Positions 37,571-47,849 of a stretch of DNA of 64,000 bases are shown here, in pieces. Both the position numbers and the translations under genes were made by a program. Origin of the DNA: Tepidiforma thermophila (GTDB lineage: Bacteria > Chloroflexota > Dehalococcoidia > Tepidiformales > Tepidiformaceae); NCBI RefSeq assembly GCF_002563855.1, contig NZ_PDJQ01000001.1:496001-560000 (forward strand), read 5' to 3'. How positions within the stretch are numbered: position 1 is the stretch's first letter; every line of letters starts with the position of its first letter. Below the pieces are notes generated by a model. The model was not told the origin of the DNA and ran no database searches. It saw only the letters and a list, made by a program, of their open reading frames with translations.

Positions 37571-38104
37571 ATGACGCTGGAGATGTGGGTCATCCTCGCC
37601 GTGCGGGTTGCCGGCTCGCTGCCCGTCCTCCGCTGGGCCTTCGCGGGGGCGATCATCGCCATCCTCGTCGACCTCTCCGACCTCTTCCTCCGCGCCTACC
37701 TCGAACTCGGCGGCGTGCGCAACTACCAGTCCTTCGACAAGTGGTGCGACCAGGTCTACCTCGCGCTCTTCCTGGTGGTGGCGCTGCGCTGGGAGGGGCC
37801 GGCCCGGGCGGTCGCCGTGGCGCTCTACCTGTTCCGGATGGCGGGCTTCGCGCTCTTCGAGCTGACCGGCGAGCGGTGGGTGCTGATGCTCTTCCCGAAC
37901 GTCTTCGAGTTCTGGTTCGTGTTTGCGGCCTTCACCCGGCACTGGTGGCGGTCGTTCTCCTGGCGGCCCCGCGCCACGGCCCTGGCCCTGGCGGGCGCCA
38001 CGGCCGCGAAGCTGTTCCACGAGTACAGCCTGCACGTGGGCCGCTGGTTCGACAGCTTCACGCCGAAGGATGTGGTCGCCTGGCTGCTCGGGCCGTTCGG
38101 CTGA
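37571..38104 (+). CDS. hypothetical integral membrane protein
   Basis: 177 aa with about five hydrophobic segments. Conserved-looking polar patches include ELGGVRNYQSFDKWCD, FPNVFEFWFVF and KLFHEYSLHVGRWFD. No family name can be given. The last 27 codons plus the stop lie inside a 92-bp segment (38025-38116) that is repeated at 39081-39172, so part of this gene's 3' end has been duplicated downstream. Confidence 0.7.
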   Translation: MTLEMWVILAVRVAGSLPVLRWAFAGAIIAILVDLSDLFLRAYLELGGVRNYQSFDKWCDQVYLALFLVVALRWEGPARAVAVALYLFRMAGFALFELTGERWVLMLFPNVFEFWFVFAAFTRHWWRSFSWRPRATALALAGATAAKLFHEYSLHVGRWFDSFTPKDVVAWLLGPFG

Positions 38105-38116
38105 CGGCTACCGGGC
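38025..38116 (+). repeat. 92-bp direct repeat, copy 1 (3' end of the membrane protein gene)
   Basis: Matches 39081-39172 at 91 of 92 positions; the only difference is T at 38071 against C at 39127. It encodes the last residues (SLHVGRWFDSFTPKDVVAWL...) and stop of the membrane protein, and its far end provides the GCCCGGTAG stop for the minus-strand frames on the other side. Confidence 0.95.
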
Positions 38117-38247
38117 TCCGGTCAGCTCGCGGACCTTTTCGAGGGCTTTCTTCGGGTCACGCTCGCCCGGGACGGTGACCGTCACCGTGACACCCCCGCC
38201 TTCCCGGACGATGGGGCGCGCAGGCGGCCGCTGAGCCTCGCGCTCAT
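38108..38247 (-). pseudogene. small frameshifted reading frame after the 259-aa gene
   Basis: An ATG at 38247 overlaps the stop of the 259-aa gene (ATGA) but soon hits a stop; one base out of frame the sequence reads EREAQRPPARPIVREGGG then VTVTVTVPGERDPKKALEKV, well-composed protein sequence ending in LTGAR at the repeat boundary. It looks like a coupled 46-codon gene with an early frameshift. Evidence is weak. Confidence 0.3.
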
Positions 38248-39023
38248 CGGCTGAGGCGGTACCGGCGCTCGTGCCGGATGTCCTGCGGTGACCAAACCAG
38301 TTCCAGGGCACCGTGCACCTCCCGCAGCTGCTCAGGCTTGCTGAACAGCCCCTGATATCGAACATCTTCGACGATAACGCGCAAGGACGTCAGCCCCTGC
38401 CGCAACCGGCAAATCTCGAAGGCCGTCGTCTGACCCGGGGCAACGTAGGCAAAGTTGAGCTGGATACGGCACTGGCCGCCATCCTGTTCCGCCAGTGTCC
38501 ACTCGAGGAGCAGTTCGACCACGACATCGTACGCAATCCCAAGCGGGGCGTTCTGGAGGTTCCTGACGTACAGGCGGACCTCCCGGGGGCTTTCGCCCTG
38601 GTGCAATCCCTCGAGCGCATGGACGAGGTCATCGCGGCCGAAATCCCACGCGCTGAACACCCGCAGCGGCTTTGGGGCATCGAACGACGACGGTACCGGG
38701 TAACCTCCTTCGACGAGATCGACGTCGACCCGCAGGTACGGCTGCCGCGCGACCCGGTCGGCCTCCTCCTGGAGGCGCAGCTCCTGGCTGGCCCAGACGA
38801 TGGTGAGCGCAGCGACGAGCGTGGCAGCCGCCGACGTCGCGCTGGCCAGCGCCGAGACCACGCCCCAGTCGAGGTGCGGCCCGCTGAGATCCACGCCGCC
38901 AGACAGGACGGCGATGCCGAAGACCGCGGAGGGGACGGCGAGAACAAAACCAAAGACGAGGATCACGCGCCCCCGGATGCCCGGTGCGCGGCGCTGAAGG
39001 TCGCTGCCGCCTCTCGGCTCCAC
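38244..39023 (-). CDS. hypothetical protein with two N-terminal membrane helices
   Basis: 259 aa. Two membrane segments (about residues 20-42 and 52-76) then a soluble, beta-rich cytoplasmic domain (RQPYLRVDVDLVEGG ... EVRLYVRNLQNAPLGIAYDV). No family is recognised, though the two-helix plus beta-domain layout is common in accessory-gene cargo. It lies wholly inside the segment between the two 92-bp repeats, so it arrived or was rearranged together with that duplication. Confidence 0.65.
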   Translation of the reverse strand: MEPRGGSDLQRRAPGIRGRVILVFGFVLAVPSAVFGIAVLSGGVDLSGPHLDWGVVSALASATSAAATLVAALTIVWASQELRLQEEADRVARQPYLRVDVDLVEGGYPVPSSFDAPKPLRVFSAWDFGRDDLVHALEGLHQGESPREVRLYVRNLQNAPLGIAYDVVVELLLEWTLAEQDGGQCRIQLNFAYVAPGQTTAFEICRLRQGLTSLRVIVEDVRYQGLFSKPEQLREVHGALELVWSPQDIRHERRYRLSR

Positions 39024-39036
39024 GGCCCGCCATTCT

Positions 39037-39064
39037 CACCCCCGCTGCAGCCGCGCCGCAACGC
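39037..39064 (+). repeat. 28-bp direct repeat, copy 1
   Basis: Identical over 28 bp to 39580-39607. It ends 16 bp before copy 2 of the 92-bp repeat, so each cargo segment is bounded on the left by the 92-bp repeat and on the right by this one. Confidence 0.9.
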
Positions 39065-39080
39065 GGCTCATCGCCAGGTC

Positions 39081-39172
39081 ACAGCCTGCACGTGGGCCGC
39101 TGGTTCGACAGCTTCACGCCGAAGGACGTGGTCGCCTGGCTGCTCGGGCCGTTCGGCTGACGGCTACCGGGC
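39081..39172 (+). repeat. 92-bp direct repeat, copy 2
   Basis: Second copy of 38025-38116 (one mismatch). Here it is only a fragment of the membrane-protein gene without its 5' part, which shows that this copy is the duplicate. Confidence 0.95.
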
Positions 39173-39523
39173 GGGGAGCGGCAGGCGCATCTGGTGGGGC
39201 TTCGCTTCGGGGAGCGCAGTGGACGCTCCGCCGGCCGGTTTCCCGGACACAGATGCCCCGCCGACCGCCCGCAACCCGCCGACCCGGGTCCCGGCCTGCC
39301 AGCACCCCGCGCCGGCCAGGTTCGACCCCCGGGCGTGCTCGAGGAGGTCGGCGAGCGTCAGCAGGGCGGCGTGCCGCTCCGCCCACCGCTCGGCCTCGTC
39401 GGCCGAGAAGACGTGGCCGTACTCCGGGTCAGGCTCCCCCATGAGCGTCATAAAGAACACCCGGTCCCCCAGCCGCAACACTGGCACCTCGACGGGTTCA
39501 AGTCGGCGCGCCTGGCTGTCCAA
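39164..39523 (-). CDS. hypothetical protein between repeat copies
   Basis: 119 aa if started at the TTG at 39523, which has GGAGGAGG eight bases upstream; an earlier in-frame TTG (39544) lacks a ribosome site. The first 60 residues are well ordered (EPVEVPVLRLGDRVFFMTLM, SADEAERWAERHAALLTLADLL); the remainder is low-complexity and Gly/Ala-rich, ending inside copy 2 of the 92-bp repeat, so the C-terminus may have been replaced by the duplication. Not recognised. Confidence 0.5.
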   Translation of the reverse strand: MDSQARRLEPVEVPVLRLGDRVFFMTLMGEPDPEYGHVFSADEAERWAERHAALLTLADLLEHARGSNLAGAGCWQAGTRVGGLRAVGGASVSGKPAGGASTALPEAKPHQMRLPLPAR

Positions 39524-39579
39524 TGCAGTGACCTCCTCCGTCAATCATAGTCGGCATCGCGCCAGAACTGGGTTACCAG

Positions 39580-39607
39580 CACCCCCGCTGCAGCCGCGCC
39601 GCAACGC
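39580..39607 (+). repeat. 28-bp direct repeat, copy 2
   Basis: Identical to 39037-39064; lies 43 bp before the menA start. The 10 bases GGCTCATCGC that follow copy 1 also occur near the menA start (39669), suggesting copy 1 was once followed by the beginning of menA. Confidence 0.9.
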
Positions 39608-39649
39608 CGCCCTTCCCCTCCCCCACCCGGCCCCGTACGCTCCCCGGCG

Positions 39650-40549
39650 ATGCCCTCGCCCCGCACCTGGCTCATCGCTGCGCGGCCGGTCTCCTTCACC
39701 GCGGCGGCCGTCCCCGCCCTCGTCGGGACGCTCCTCGCCGCGCCCGAATCGTTCACCTGGTGGACGGCCCTCCTCGCCATCCTCGGCTCCGTCCTCTTCC
39801 TCGCCGGGACCAACTTCGTCAACGACTACTACGACCACCGCAAGGGCACCGACGGCCCCGGCTCGCTCGCCCCGCCGGGCGCGATCCGGCAGGGGCTGCT
39901 GACGCCCCGGCAGGTGCTGGCCGGCGGCATCGCCTGCTTCGCCGCGGGTGCGGCGATCGGGATCGTGCTCTGCTGGGCCGTCAGCTGGCAGCTCCTCTGG
40001 GTCGGCGCGGCGAGCCTCCTCGCCGGCTTCTTCTATACCGGCTGGCCGCTCCACCTCGCCTACCGCGCCCTCGGCGAACTGGTCGTCTTCGTGTTCATGG
40101 GGCCCGTCATCGTGACGGGCGCCGCCTTCGTGCAGACGGAAACCTGGAGCCGCGAGGCGTTCATCGCCTCGCTGCCGCTCGGCTTCCTCGTCGCCGCCAT
40201 CCTCCACGCGAACAACCTGCGCGACCTCGAGCAGGACCGCGCCGCCGGCAAACGCACCCTCGCCACCATCCTCGGCCGGCGCTGGGCCGAACGGGAGCTC
40301 TGGCTGCTCATCGCTGCTGCGTTCGCTGCGCTCGCCGGGGCCGTCGCGGCCGGGGCGCTGCCGTGGCCGTCGCTGGTCGCATTTGCCGCCCTGCCCGGCG
40401 TCCGGCCGATGGTCCGCACCGTCCGCGCGGTGAACGCCGGGGCGAACCCCCGCCGGCTGAACTTCGTCCTGCGCGATGCCGCGCTCCTCCACCTGCGCTT
40501 CGGGCTGCTGCTTGCGCTCGGGCTGGCGGTCAACTGGGCGCTCGGCTGA
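39650..40549 (+). CDS. menA: 1,4-dihydroxy-2-naphthoate polyprenyltransferase (UbiA family)
   Basis: 299 aa with about eight to nine membrane helices. The first Asp motif NDYYDHRKGTD and the second, NNLRDLEQDRAAGKRTLA, bind the prenyl diphosphate through Mg2+; both match MenA rather than UbiA/COX10. It attaches the polyprenyl tail in menaquinone synthesis in the membrane. No other men genes are adjacent. ATG at 39650, preceded by GGCG only. Its stop lies 8 bp from the convergent ruvC end. Confidence 0.88.
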   Translation: MPSPRTWLIAARPVSFTAAAVPALVGTLLAAPESFTWWTALLAILGSVLFLAGTNFVNDYYDHRKGTDGPGSLAPPGAIRQGLLTPRQVLAGGIACFAAGAAIGIVLCWAVSWQLLWVGAASLLAGFFYTGWPLHLAYRALGELVVFVFMGPVIVTGAAFVQTETWSREAFIASLPLGFLVAAILHANNLRDLEQDRAAGKRTLATILGRRWAERELWLLIAAAFAALAGAVAAGALPWPSLVAFAALPGVRPMVRTVRAVNAGANPRRLNFVLRDAALLHLRFGLLLALGLAVNWALG

Positions 40550-40557
40550 GCGCCGGC

Positions 40558-41046
40558 TCAGCGCGGGAGCCGGCCCTGCGCCCAGTGGGTGATCGCCACG
40601 GCGAGGGCATCGGCCGCGTCGGCCGGCGAAGGGGGCTCCGCAAGGCCGAGCTGAAAGGCCACCATCCGGGCGACCTGCTCCTTCTCGCCGCGGCCGAACC
40701 CGGCGACCGTCTGCTTCACGAGGAGCGGGGCGTACTCGGCAACCTCCAGCCCCGCATCGGCCAGGCCGATGATCGCGGCCGCCCGCGCCTCACCAAGGGC
40801 CATCGCGCTCCGGGCGTTGTCGCCCACGAAGCCCGCCTCCACGGCGGCGGCGGCGGCGCCGGTCTCCCGGGCGATGGCGCACACCCGCTCCCGCAGCGCG
40901 ACGAGCCGGGCCGCCCGCGGGTCCGACGCGCGCGTGCGGATGACGCCGTGGCAGACGTGCAGGGCCCGCCCGCCGTCCACTTCGATGACGCCGTAGCCGG
41001 TGACGCCGAGCCCGGGGTCGATGCCGATGATGCGCACGCCGCCCAT
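40558..41046 (-). CDS. ruvC: Holliday junction resolvase RuvC
   Basis: 162 aa from ATG 41046 (MGGVRIIGIDPGLGVTGYG). Catalytic acids are visible: Asp10 (GIDPG), Glu70 (VEAGF), Asp143 and Asp146 (SPADAADA). The DNA-binding segment FGRGEKEQVARMV is intact. It cuts Holliday junctions as a dimer, normally with RuvAB, whose genes are not in the window. An upstream in-frame extension has no similarity and is not part of the gene. Confidence 0.95.
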   Translation of the reverse strand: MGGVRIIGIDPGLGVTGYGVIEVDGGRALHVCHGVIRTRASDPRAARLVALRERVCAIARETGAAAAAVEAGFVGDNARSAMALGEARAAAIIGLADAGLEVAEYAPLLVKQTVAGFGRGEKEQVARMVAFQLGLAEPPSPADAADALAVAITHWAQGRLPR

Positions 41047-41083
41047 GGTGCCTCGCCCGTGCGCGGAGCGCGAACCCGGGCTG

Positions 41084-41680
41084 TCACCCGGCCGCGGGCG
41101 TGTGCTCCGGGCACTCCATCGCGGCCTCCGCCGCGCCGAGGGCGCGGTCGATGAGGGCGCAGTGGTGCGGCCGGTCGCTCCCCGGGTGTGCGCCGGGCCG
41201 GAAGTGGACGCAGCCGGCGCAGGGCGCACTGACCACCAGCCGGCCGGCCCGCACCTCGGCGGCCACCACCTTCGCGAGCACGGCTTCGAAGGCGGCCAGC
41301 TCGGCAGGGGGGAGCGCCGCCAGCGTCTCCTCCAGCCCGGCCTGCCATCGCTCGAGCCGGCCCCACGCCTCCCAGCCCGCGGCCGTCAGGGCGAGCACCG
41401 ACTGGCGGCCGTCGAACGGGTGGGGCCGCCGCTCGATGAGCCCGCGCTCGACCAGCGGGTTCACGATGCCCACCGCCGTCGGCGGGCGCACGCCGAGGAG
41501 CCGCGCAAGCTGCCCGGGAGTGGCCATGTCGGGCCGGGTCTTCGCGGCGAAGCGGAGCACGGCCGCCTGCGCGGGCGTCAGCCCCTCGGCCTGCCCCTGC
41601 TCGCGGGCCTCCGCCTCCGCCGCCCGGGCGAGCCGGAGGAGGGCCATGGCGATGCCGGCCGCGCGCTGCCGCGGGTCCAC
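41084..41680 (-). CDS. MarR-type winged-helix regulator with a four-cysteine C-terminal domain
   Basis: 198 aa, GTG start at 41680. Residues 30-100 form a MarR-like winged helix (TPGQLARLLGVRPPTAVGIV as recognition helix region, FDGRQSVLALTAAG as wing). A long helix follows, then a tail with Cys154, Cys157, Cys174 and Cys190 (C-x2-C-x16-C-x15-C) and three histidines, absent from ordinary MarR proteins; an Fe-S or Zn site is plausible. It is divergent from a protoglobin gene, and the shared promoter holds two matching palindromes (41695-41734), so it probably represses or activates that gene in response to a redox or gas signal. Confidence 0.8.
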   Translation of the reverse strand: MDPRQRAAGIAMALLRLARAAEAEAREQGQAEGLTPAQAAVLRFAAKTRPDMATPGQLARLLGVRPPTAVGIVNPLVERGLIERRPHPFDGRQSVLALTAAGWEAWGRLERWQAGLEETLAALPPAELAAFEAVLAKVVAAEVRAGRLVVSAPCAGCVHFRPGAHPGSDRPHHCALIDRALGAAEAAMECPEHTPAAG

Positions 41681-41682
41681 GG

Positions 41683-41734
41683 TTGACAGCGTACTGTAGG
41701 ATGCCTACATTCTGCATCCGGTAGGAGTCCTACA
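41683..41734 (+). promoter_or_regulatory. protoglobin promoter with twin palindromic operators
   Basis: TTGACA (41683-41688), 17 nt, TACATT (41706-41711): a strong sigma70-type promoter. Two boxes share GTAGGnnnCCTACA: TGTAGG-ATG-CCTACA (41695-41709, across spacer and -10) and GGTAGG-AGT-CCTACA (41720-41734, downstream of the -10), centres 25 bp apart. The positions suit repression by the dimeric regulator encoded divergently. Confidence 0.75.
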
Positions 41735-41754
41735 TCTTGCCAACGGAGGAACCG

Positions 41755-42342
41755 ATGTCGACCACCGCCATTCCCGGCTACCGCTACGGCGACCCTGCCC
41801 TGCCCCCGGCCCCCATCGGCGCCGACGGCCTGCGCGACCTGCGCGCCGCCTGCCTGCTGAGCGACGACGACCTGGCGGCCCTGAGCGAGGCCGCACCGAT
41901 CATCGAGCCGCAGATCGAGGAGATCCTCGATACCTGGTACGGGTTCGTCGGCTCGCACCCGTTCCTGCTCGCCTCATTCAGCACCGCCGAGGGCCCGCAC
42001 CAGGGCTACCTCGCGGCCGTCCGGGCCCGCTTCGGCCAGTGGATCCGCGACACCCTGCGCGCCGGGTACGATGACCGCTGGCTCGCCTACCAGCGGGAGA
42101 TCGGCCGGCGCCACGCCTCCGGCAAGGGGGAGGCCGACGGCATCACCGGGACGCCGGAGGTGGTGCCGTACCGCTACCTGGCCGCGCTGATCGTGCCGAT
42201 CACGGTGACGATGCGCCCCTTCCTCGCGAAGGGCGCGCGGGACGCGGAGCACCTGGAGCGGATGCACCAGGCCTGGTTCAAGGCTGTCGTCCTCTCCGTC
42301 GCGCTCTGGTCGGAGCCGTACGTGCGGGAGGGCTGGTGGTAG
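41755..42342 (+). CDS. protoglobin (haem gas-binding protein)
   Basis: 195 aa from ATG 41755 with GGAGG six bases upstream. The sequence follows protoglobin along its whole length (IPGYRYGD at the N-terminus, IGRRHASG in helix F). His120 is the proximal haem ligand, the same number as in Methanosarcina protoglobin, and Trp61-Tyr62 match its distal Trp60/Tyr61 pocket. No signalling domain is fused, so it is a single-domain globin that could bind O2, CO or NO or transform reactive nitrogen species. Control by the divergent Cys-rich MarR protein is likely. Confidence 0.88.
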   Translation: MSTTAIPGYRYGDPALPPAPIGADGLRDLRAACLLSDDDLAALSEAAPIIEPQIEEILDTWYGFVGSHPFLLASFSTAEGPHQGYLAAVRARFGQWIRDTLRAGYDDRWLAYQREIGRRHASGKGEADGITGTPEVVPYRYLAALIVPITVTMRPFLAKGARDAEHLERMHQAWFKAVVLSVALWSEPYVREGWW

Positions 42343-42352
42343 GCCGCTGCGC

Positions 42353-44473
<2,121 letters not shown>

Positions 44474-44690
44474 ACGAACCAGTGTAGCCGACCGGCCCGA
44501 CGCCGGCGTCGGGCGACGAGGAGGAGAGAAGCGGGCGCATCCCGGCCTGCGCCCGCGACGGTCGGCCCGCAACGCGCCCCGATCGCTCCGTTTGCCCCTG
44601 GGGTGATCGGCGCCGGGAACCGGGTGCGCATCCTGCGCGCCGTGTGTAAACGGCGGGGGAACGGGCGATGATCGCCCCGATCAGACCTGC

Positions 44691-45488
44691 TCAGCGCCCC
44701 CTGAACACCGGCGGCCGCTTCTCGAGGAAGGCTGCCCGCGCCTCCCGGCCGTCTTCACTGGCGAACGCCATGCGGATGCTGGCCAGCTCCAGCCGGCACT
44801 GCGCCTCCAGGTCGATGGGCGTGGTCGCCTTCACCACCGTGCGCTTCGTCAGCCGCATGGTGATCGGCGAAACCGCCGCGCAGAGGCGCTGGCAGTACTC
44901 GGCGACGCGCGCCTCCCAGCGGTCATCGTCGACCACTTCGCCGACCAGCCCGAGGCGGAGCGCCTCCTCGGCATCGACCGTCTTGTTCTCGAGCAGGAAG
45001 CGCATGGTCTGCTCGTAGCCGATCGCCTGGGAGAGGGTGAAGGTCATGCCGCCGTCGGGCGAGCCGCCGATGCGCGGGTAGCCGGCGAGGATGCGGGCGC
45101 TCCGCTTCATCAGCCGGATGTCGGTCGCGAGCGCGAGGGAGAGCCCGGCGCCGACGGCCACGCCGTTGATGGCGCCGACGATCGGCTTCTCGCATTTCTG
45201 CCGGAGGGTGAGGAGGAACTGGGAGACCCAGCCGAGGTCGTCGAGCTGGGTGTTGAGCGGCGACTTCGGGCTGTAGTCGCCGGGCCCGCGGAGGTCGAGG
45301 CCGGAGCAGAAGGCGTCGCCCGTGCCCGTGAGGCAGATGAGCCAGACGTCGTCGACGTCCATCGCCTCCTCGATGGCGGTGACCACGCCCCAGGCGAGCT
45401 CCTGGCTGAGGGCGTTCTTCACCTCGGGACGGTTGAGGCGGATGGTCCGGACGTGGCCGGCGTCTTCGATGGCGATGAGGTTGGACAC
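44691..45488 (-). CDS. enoyl-CoA hydratase/isomerase family protein
   Basis: 265 aa from GTG 45488, with GGAGGG about nine bases upstream. Oxyanion-hole segments TGDAFCSGLDLRG and [18 protein letters not shown] are present. The catalytic region reads GYPRIGGSPDGGMTFTL, which differs from the usual PE-I-x-LG-x-xPG-x-GG, so the exact reaction is open. It would act on acyl-CoA thioesters in the cytosol. It shares strand with the small STAS-like gene upstream, 79 bp away. Confidence 0.85.
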   Translation of the reverse strand: MSNLIAIEDAGHVRTIRLNRPEVKNALSQELAWGVVTAIEEAMDVDDVWLICLTGTGDAFCSGLDLRGPGDYSPKSPLNTQLDDLGWVSQFLLTLRQKCEKPIVGAINGVAVGAGLSLALATDIRLMKRSARILAGYPRIGGSPDGGMTFTLSQAIGYEQTMRFLLENKTVDAEEALRLGLVGEVVDDDRWEARVAEYCQRLCAAVSPITMRLTKRTVVKATTPIDLEAQCRLELASIRMAFASEDGREARAAFLEKRPPVFRGR

Positions 45489-45567
45489 GGGGGCTGCCCT
45501 CCGGTGCTGGTGATGCCCGGACGATACACGCGTCGGTTGCAGGAAGCTACTCACCGGCGCACAGGGG

Positions 45568-45918
45568 CTACTTCGCCGCTCCTTCCCCGCCCAGCAGCCA
45601 GCGCAGCGCCGCCTCCCGCTCCCGGAAGACGGCCATCGTCACCCCCTCGGCCACCCCGGCCAGCTGGAGCGCCTGCCGCGCCAGCCCGAACGCGAGGTCC
45701 CCCGGCGCGTAGACCGCGATCCGCCCCGCCCGGGCCGCGAGCTGCTCAGCCGCAGCCGCGAGGGCGCCCGCCTCCATCTCCGCCGTCTCGAGTGCCGCGG
45801 CATCGACGAGGACGCGTCCCCCGGCGGGCACCTTCAGCCACTCCCCCGCTGCCAGCCACGCGCCCGTTAGCCGCGCCGGCACCTCGACGACGGTGTAGCA
45901 GGCGTGTTCACCGGCCAT
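45568..45918 (-). CDS. SpoIIAA/STAS-like small protein
   Basis: 116 aa from ATG 45918. The alternating strand-helix order (VLVDAAALE ... RIAVYAPGDLAFGLARQAL ... TMAVFREREAALRWLLG) matches the SpoIIAA-like fold found in many short bacterial proteins, including the typical VFxxxxEALxWL ending. The phosphorylatable serine of true anti-anti-sigma factors is not evident. Its role is unknown; divergent from the SDR gene, with a 211-bp gap. Confidence 0.6.
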   Translation of the reverse strand: MAGEHACYTVVEVPARLTGAWLAAGEWLKVPAGGRVLVDAAALETAEMEAGALAAAAEQLAARAGRIAVYAPGDLAFGLARQALQLAGVAEGVTMAVFREREAALRWLLGGEGAAK

Positions 45919-46129
45919 GCGCTGCCTCCGCTGCCCGGGCGTATGGCGGGGATACTGCCAAGGCTGGCACGAAACGTACGACAGCTGCCCCGCGCCGCGA
46001 TCAGCGCCGGGGTTGGGACGGTACTCTGCCGGTCCCCCTCTCGCGGGCCTCTCGCGGCGGGCAGGTCGCCCGTCATCGCCGCGGCCCGTAGACTCGCGCC
46101 CACCACACCGTTCCGGAGGATTCCCCACC

Positions 46130-47002
46130 ATGGGCAGGCTCGAAGGGCAGGTCGCCATCGTCACCGGGGGCGCCAGCGGCATCGGCGAACAGACGGTCCG
46201 CACGTTCGTCGCCGAGGGCGCGCGCGTCGTCATCGCCGATGTCCAGGAGGAGCGCGGCCACCACCTCGCCGAGGCGCTCGGCACCCAGGCCAGCTTCCTC
46301 CGCACCAACGTCGCGGAGGAGGCCGAGGTCGCCGCCGCGGTCGACCACGCCCTGGGCCGCTGGGGCCGGCTCGATGTGATGTTCAACAACGCCGGCTTCG
46401 GCGGCGTGTCCGGGCCGATCGACGAGCTCGACATGGCCGCCTACGACCAGACGATGGCGGTCCTCCTCCGCGGGGTCTTCCTCGGGGCGAAGCACGCCGC
46501 CCGGGCGATGAAGCCGGCCCGGCGCGGGGTCATCCTGAACACGAGCAGCGTCGCCGGGCTGCAGGCCGGCTTCGGTCCGGTGGTCTACAGCGCGGCGAAG
46601 GCCGCGGTCGCCCACCTGAGCCGCTGCCTCGCGGTCGAACTGGCGGAGTTCGGCATCCGCGTCAACGCCATCTGCCCCGGCGTGACGGTCACGAACATCT
46701 TCGCGGCCGGCATGGGGCTGAGCGGGCCCGCCGCGGAGGCGCTCCTGCCGCGGATCGATGCCGCCCTCGCCGACTGGGCGCCGCTCCGCCGCTCCGGCCA
46801 GCCGGCCGATATCGCGAACGCCGCCCTCTGGCTGGCGAGCGACGAAGCGAGCTACGTCACCGGCCAGGCGATTGTCGTCGACGGCGGGCTCACGGCCGGG
46901 CGGTCGCTCGAGGAGTTCGGGCAGCGGCTCGCCGCCGCGCTGGGGCTGAGCGCCGAGCAGTGGCAGGCGATGCGCGACGCCGCCCGCCGCGGCCAGGGCT
47001 AA
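46130..47002 (+). CDS. short-chain dehydrogenase/reductase
   Basis: 290 aa from ATG 46130, with GGAGG upstream. Classical SDR: NAD(P)-binding TGGASGIG, structural NNAG, and the Ser (NTSSVAG)-Tyr-x3-Lys (YSAAK) catalytic set, then the C-terminal VTGQAIVVDGG. Asp in the second strand (VIADVQ) favours NAD(H) over NADP(H). About 30 additional residues at the C-terminus go beyond the usual 250-aa enzyme. Substrate unknown; convergent with a crotonase (4-bp overlap), so hydroxyacyl-CoA oxidation is one possibility. Confidence 0.88.
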   Translation: MGRLEGQVAIVTGGASGIGEQTVRTFVAEGARVVIADVQEERGHHLAEALGTQASFLRTNVAEEAEVAAAVDHALGRWGRLDVMFNNAGFGGVSGPIDELDMAAYDQTMAVLLRGVFLGAKHAARAMKPARRGVILNTSSVAGLQAGFGPVVYSAAKAAVAHLSRCLAVELAEFGIRVNAICPGVTVTNIFAAGMGLSGPAAEALLPRIDAALADWAPLRRSGQPADIANAALWLASDEASYVTGQAIVVDGGLTAGRSLEEFGQRLAAALGLSAEQWQAMRDAARRGQG

Positions 47003-47781
47003 CGGAACTTCGCGGGCCGCTTCTCCTGGAAGGCGGCCACCGCCTCGCGGTGCTCCGGCGTGCTGTAGCACTCGGCGATCCGGCCGTGCTCCAGCCGCAT
47101 CACCTCGTTGTAGTCCGGGTTCGCGCCGTTCTTCGTGATGAGCTCCTTGATCCAGCCCATCTGGCGGTCCGGGTTCTGCGCCAGCATGTTCGCGTACTCC
47201 ATCGCCGCGTCCATCAGCTGCTCGTGCGGGACCACCTTCTGCACCAGCCCGGTGCGCAGCGCCTCCTCGGCATCGACCAGCCGGCCGGTGAGGCACATAT
47301 CGCTCGCCATGCCGAAGCCGACCCGCTGGGTGAGGAAGTAGGTGCTCGCCAGCTCCGGCACGAGGCCCATCTTCACGAAGAACATCCCGAAGCGGGCCTG
47401 GTCGGAGGCGATGATGATGTCCATGGGCAGGATCGACGTGAGCCCCACGCCGACGCACACGCCGTTCACCGCGGCGATCATCGGCTTCGAGGTGCGGACC
47501 AGCTCGACGTAGTTCGTCGTGTCGCGCTCCTCGCGGCGGGCCTGTCCCTGCGAATCGAGGCCGCGCTGGAAGGCGTCGCGCACGTCGGCGCCGGCGCAGA
47601 AGCCGCGGCCCGCCCCGGTCAGGATGATCGAGGCGACCTCCGGGTCGGCGTTGGCGCGCCGGAAGGCGTCGTTCCGCTCCGCGGCCATCTTCCAGGTCCA
47701 GGCGTTCAGCCGCTCCGGGCGGTTCATCGTGATGATGACGGTGTGGCCCCGCTTCTCGTAGAGGATCTGCTCGTACTCCAT
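46999..47781 (-). CDS. enoyl-CoA hydratase/isomerase family protein
   Basis: 260 aa, complete. Oxyanion strands GRGFCAGADVRD and VNGVCVGVGLTSILPMDI; the active-site region ARFGMFFVKMGLVPELAST has one glutamate (VPELAS) at about the second catalytic position. The family tail EKRPAKFR is present. It resembles the crotonases of fatty-acid or aromatic-ring beta-oxidation. Its stop overlaps the SDR stop by 4 bp tail to tail. Confidence 0.87.
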   Translation of the reverse strand: MEYEQILYEKRGHTVIITMNRPERLNAWTWKMAAERNDAFRRANADPEVASIILTGAGRGFCAGADVRDAFQRGLDSQGQARREERDTTNYVELVRTSKPMIAAVNGVCVGVGLTSILPMDIIIASDQARFGMFFVKMGLVPELASTYFLTQRVGFGMASDMCLTGRLVDAEEALRTGLVQKVVPHEQLMDAAMEYANMLAQNPDRQMGWIKELITKNGANPDYNEVMRLEHGRIAECYSTPEHREAVAAFQEKRPAKFR

Positions 47782-47849
47782 GGCATTGCTCCCCGCGATG
47801 GTGGTGCGGGGAGCCTACGCCCCCGGGCGGCGCCTGTGAAGGCGCCCGT

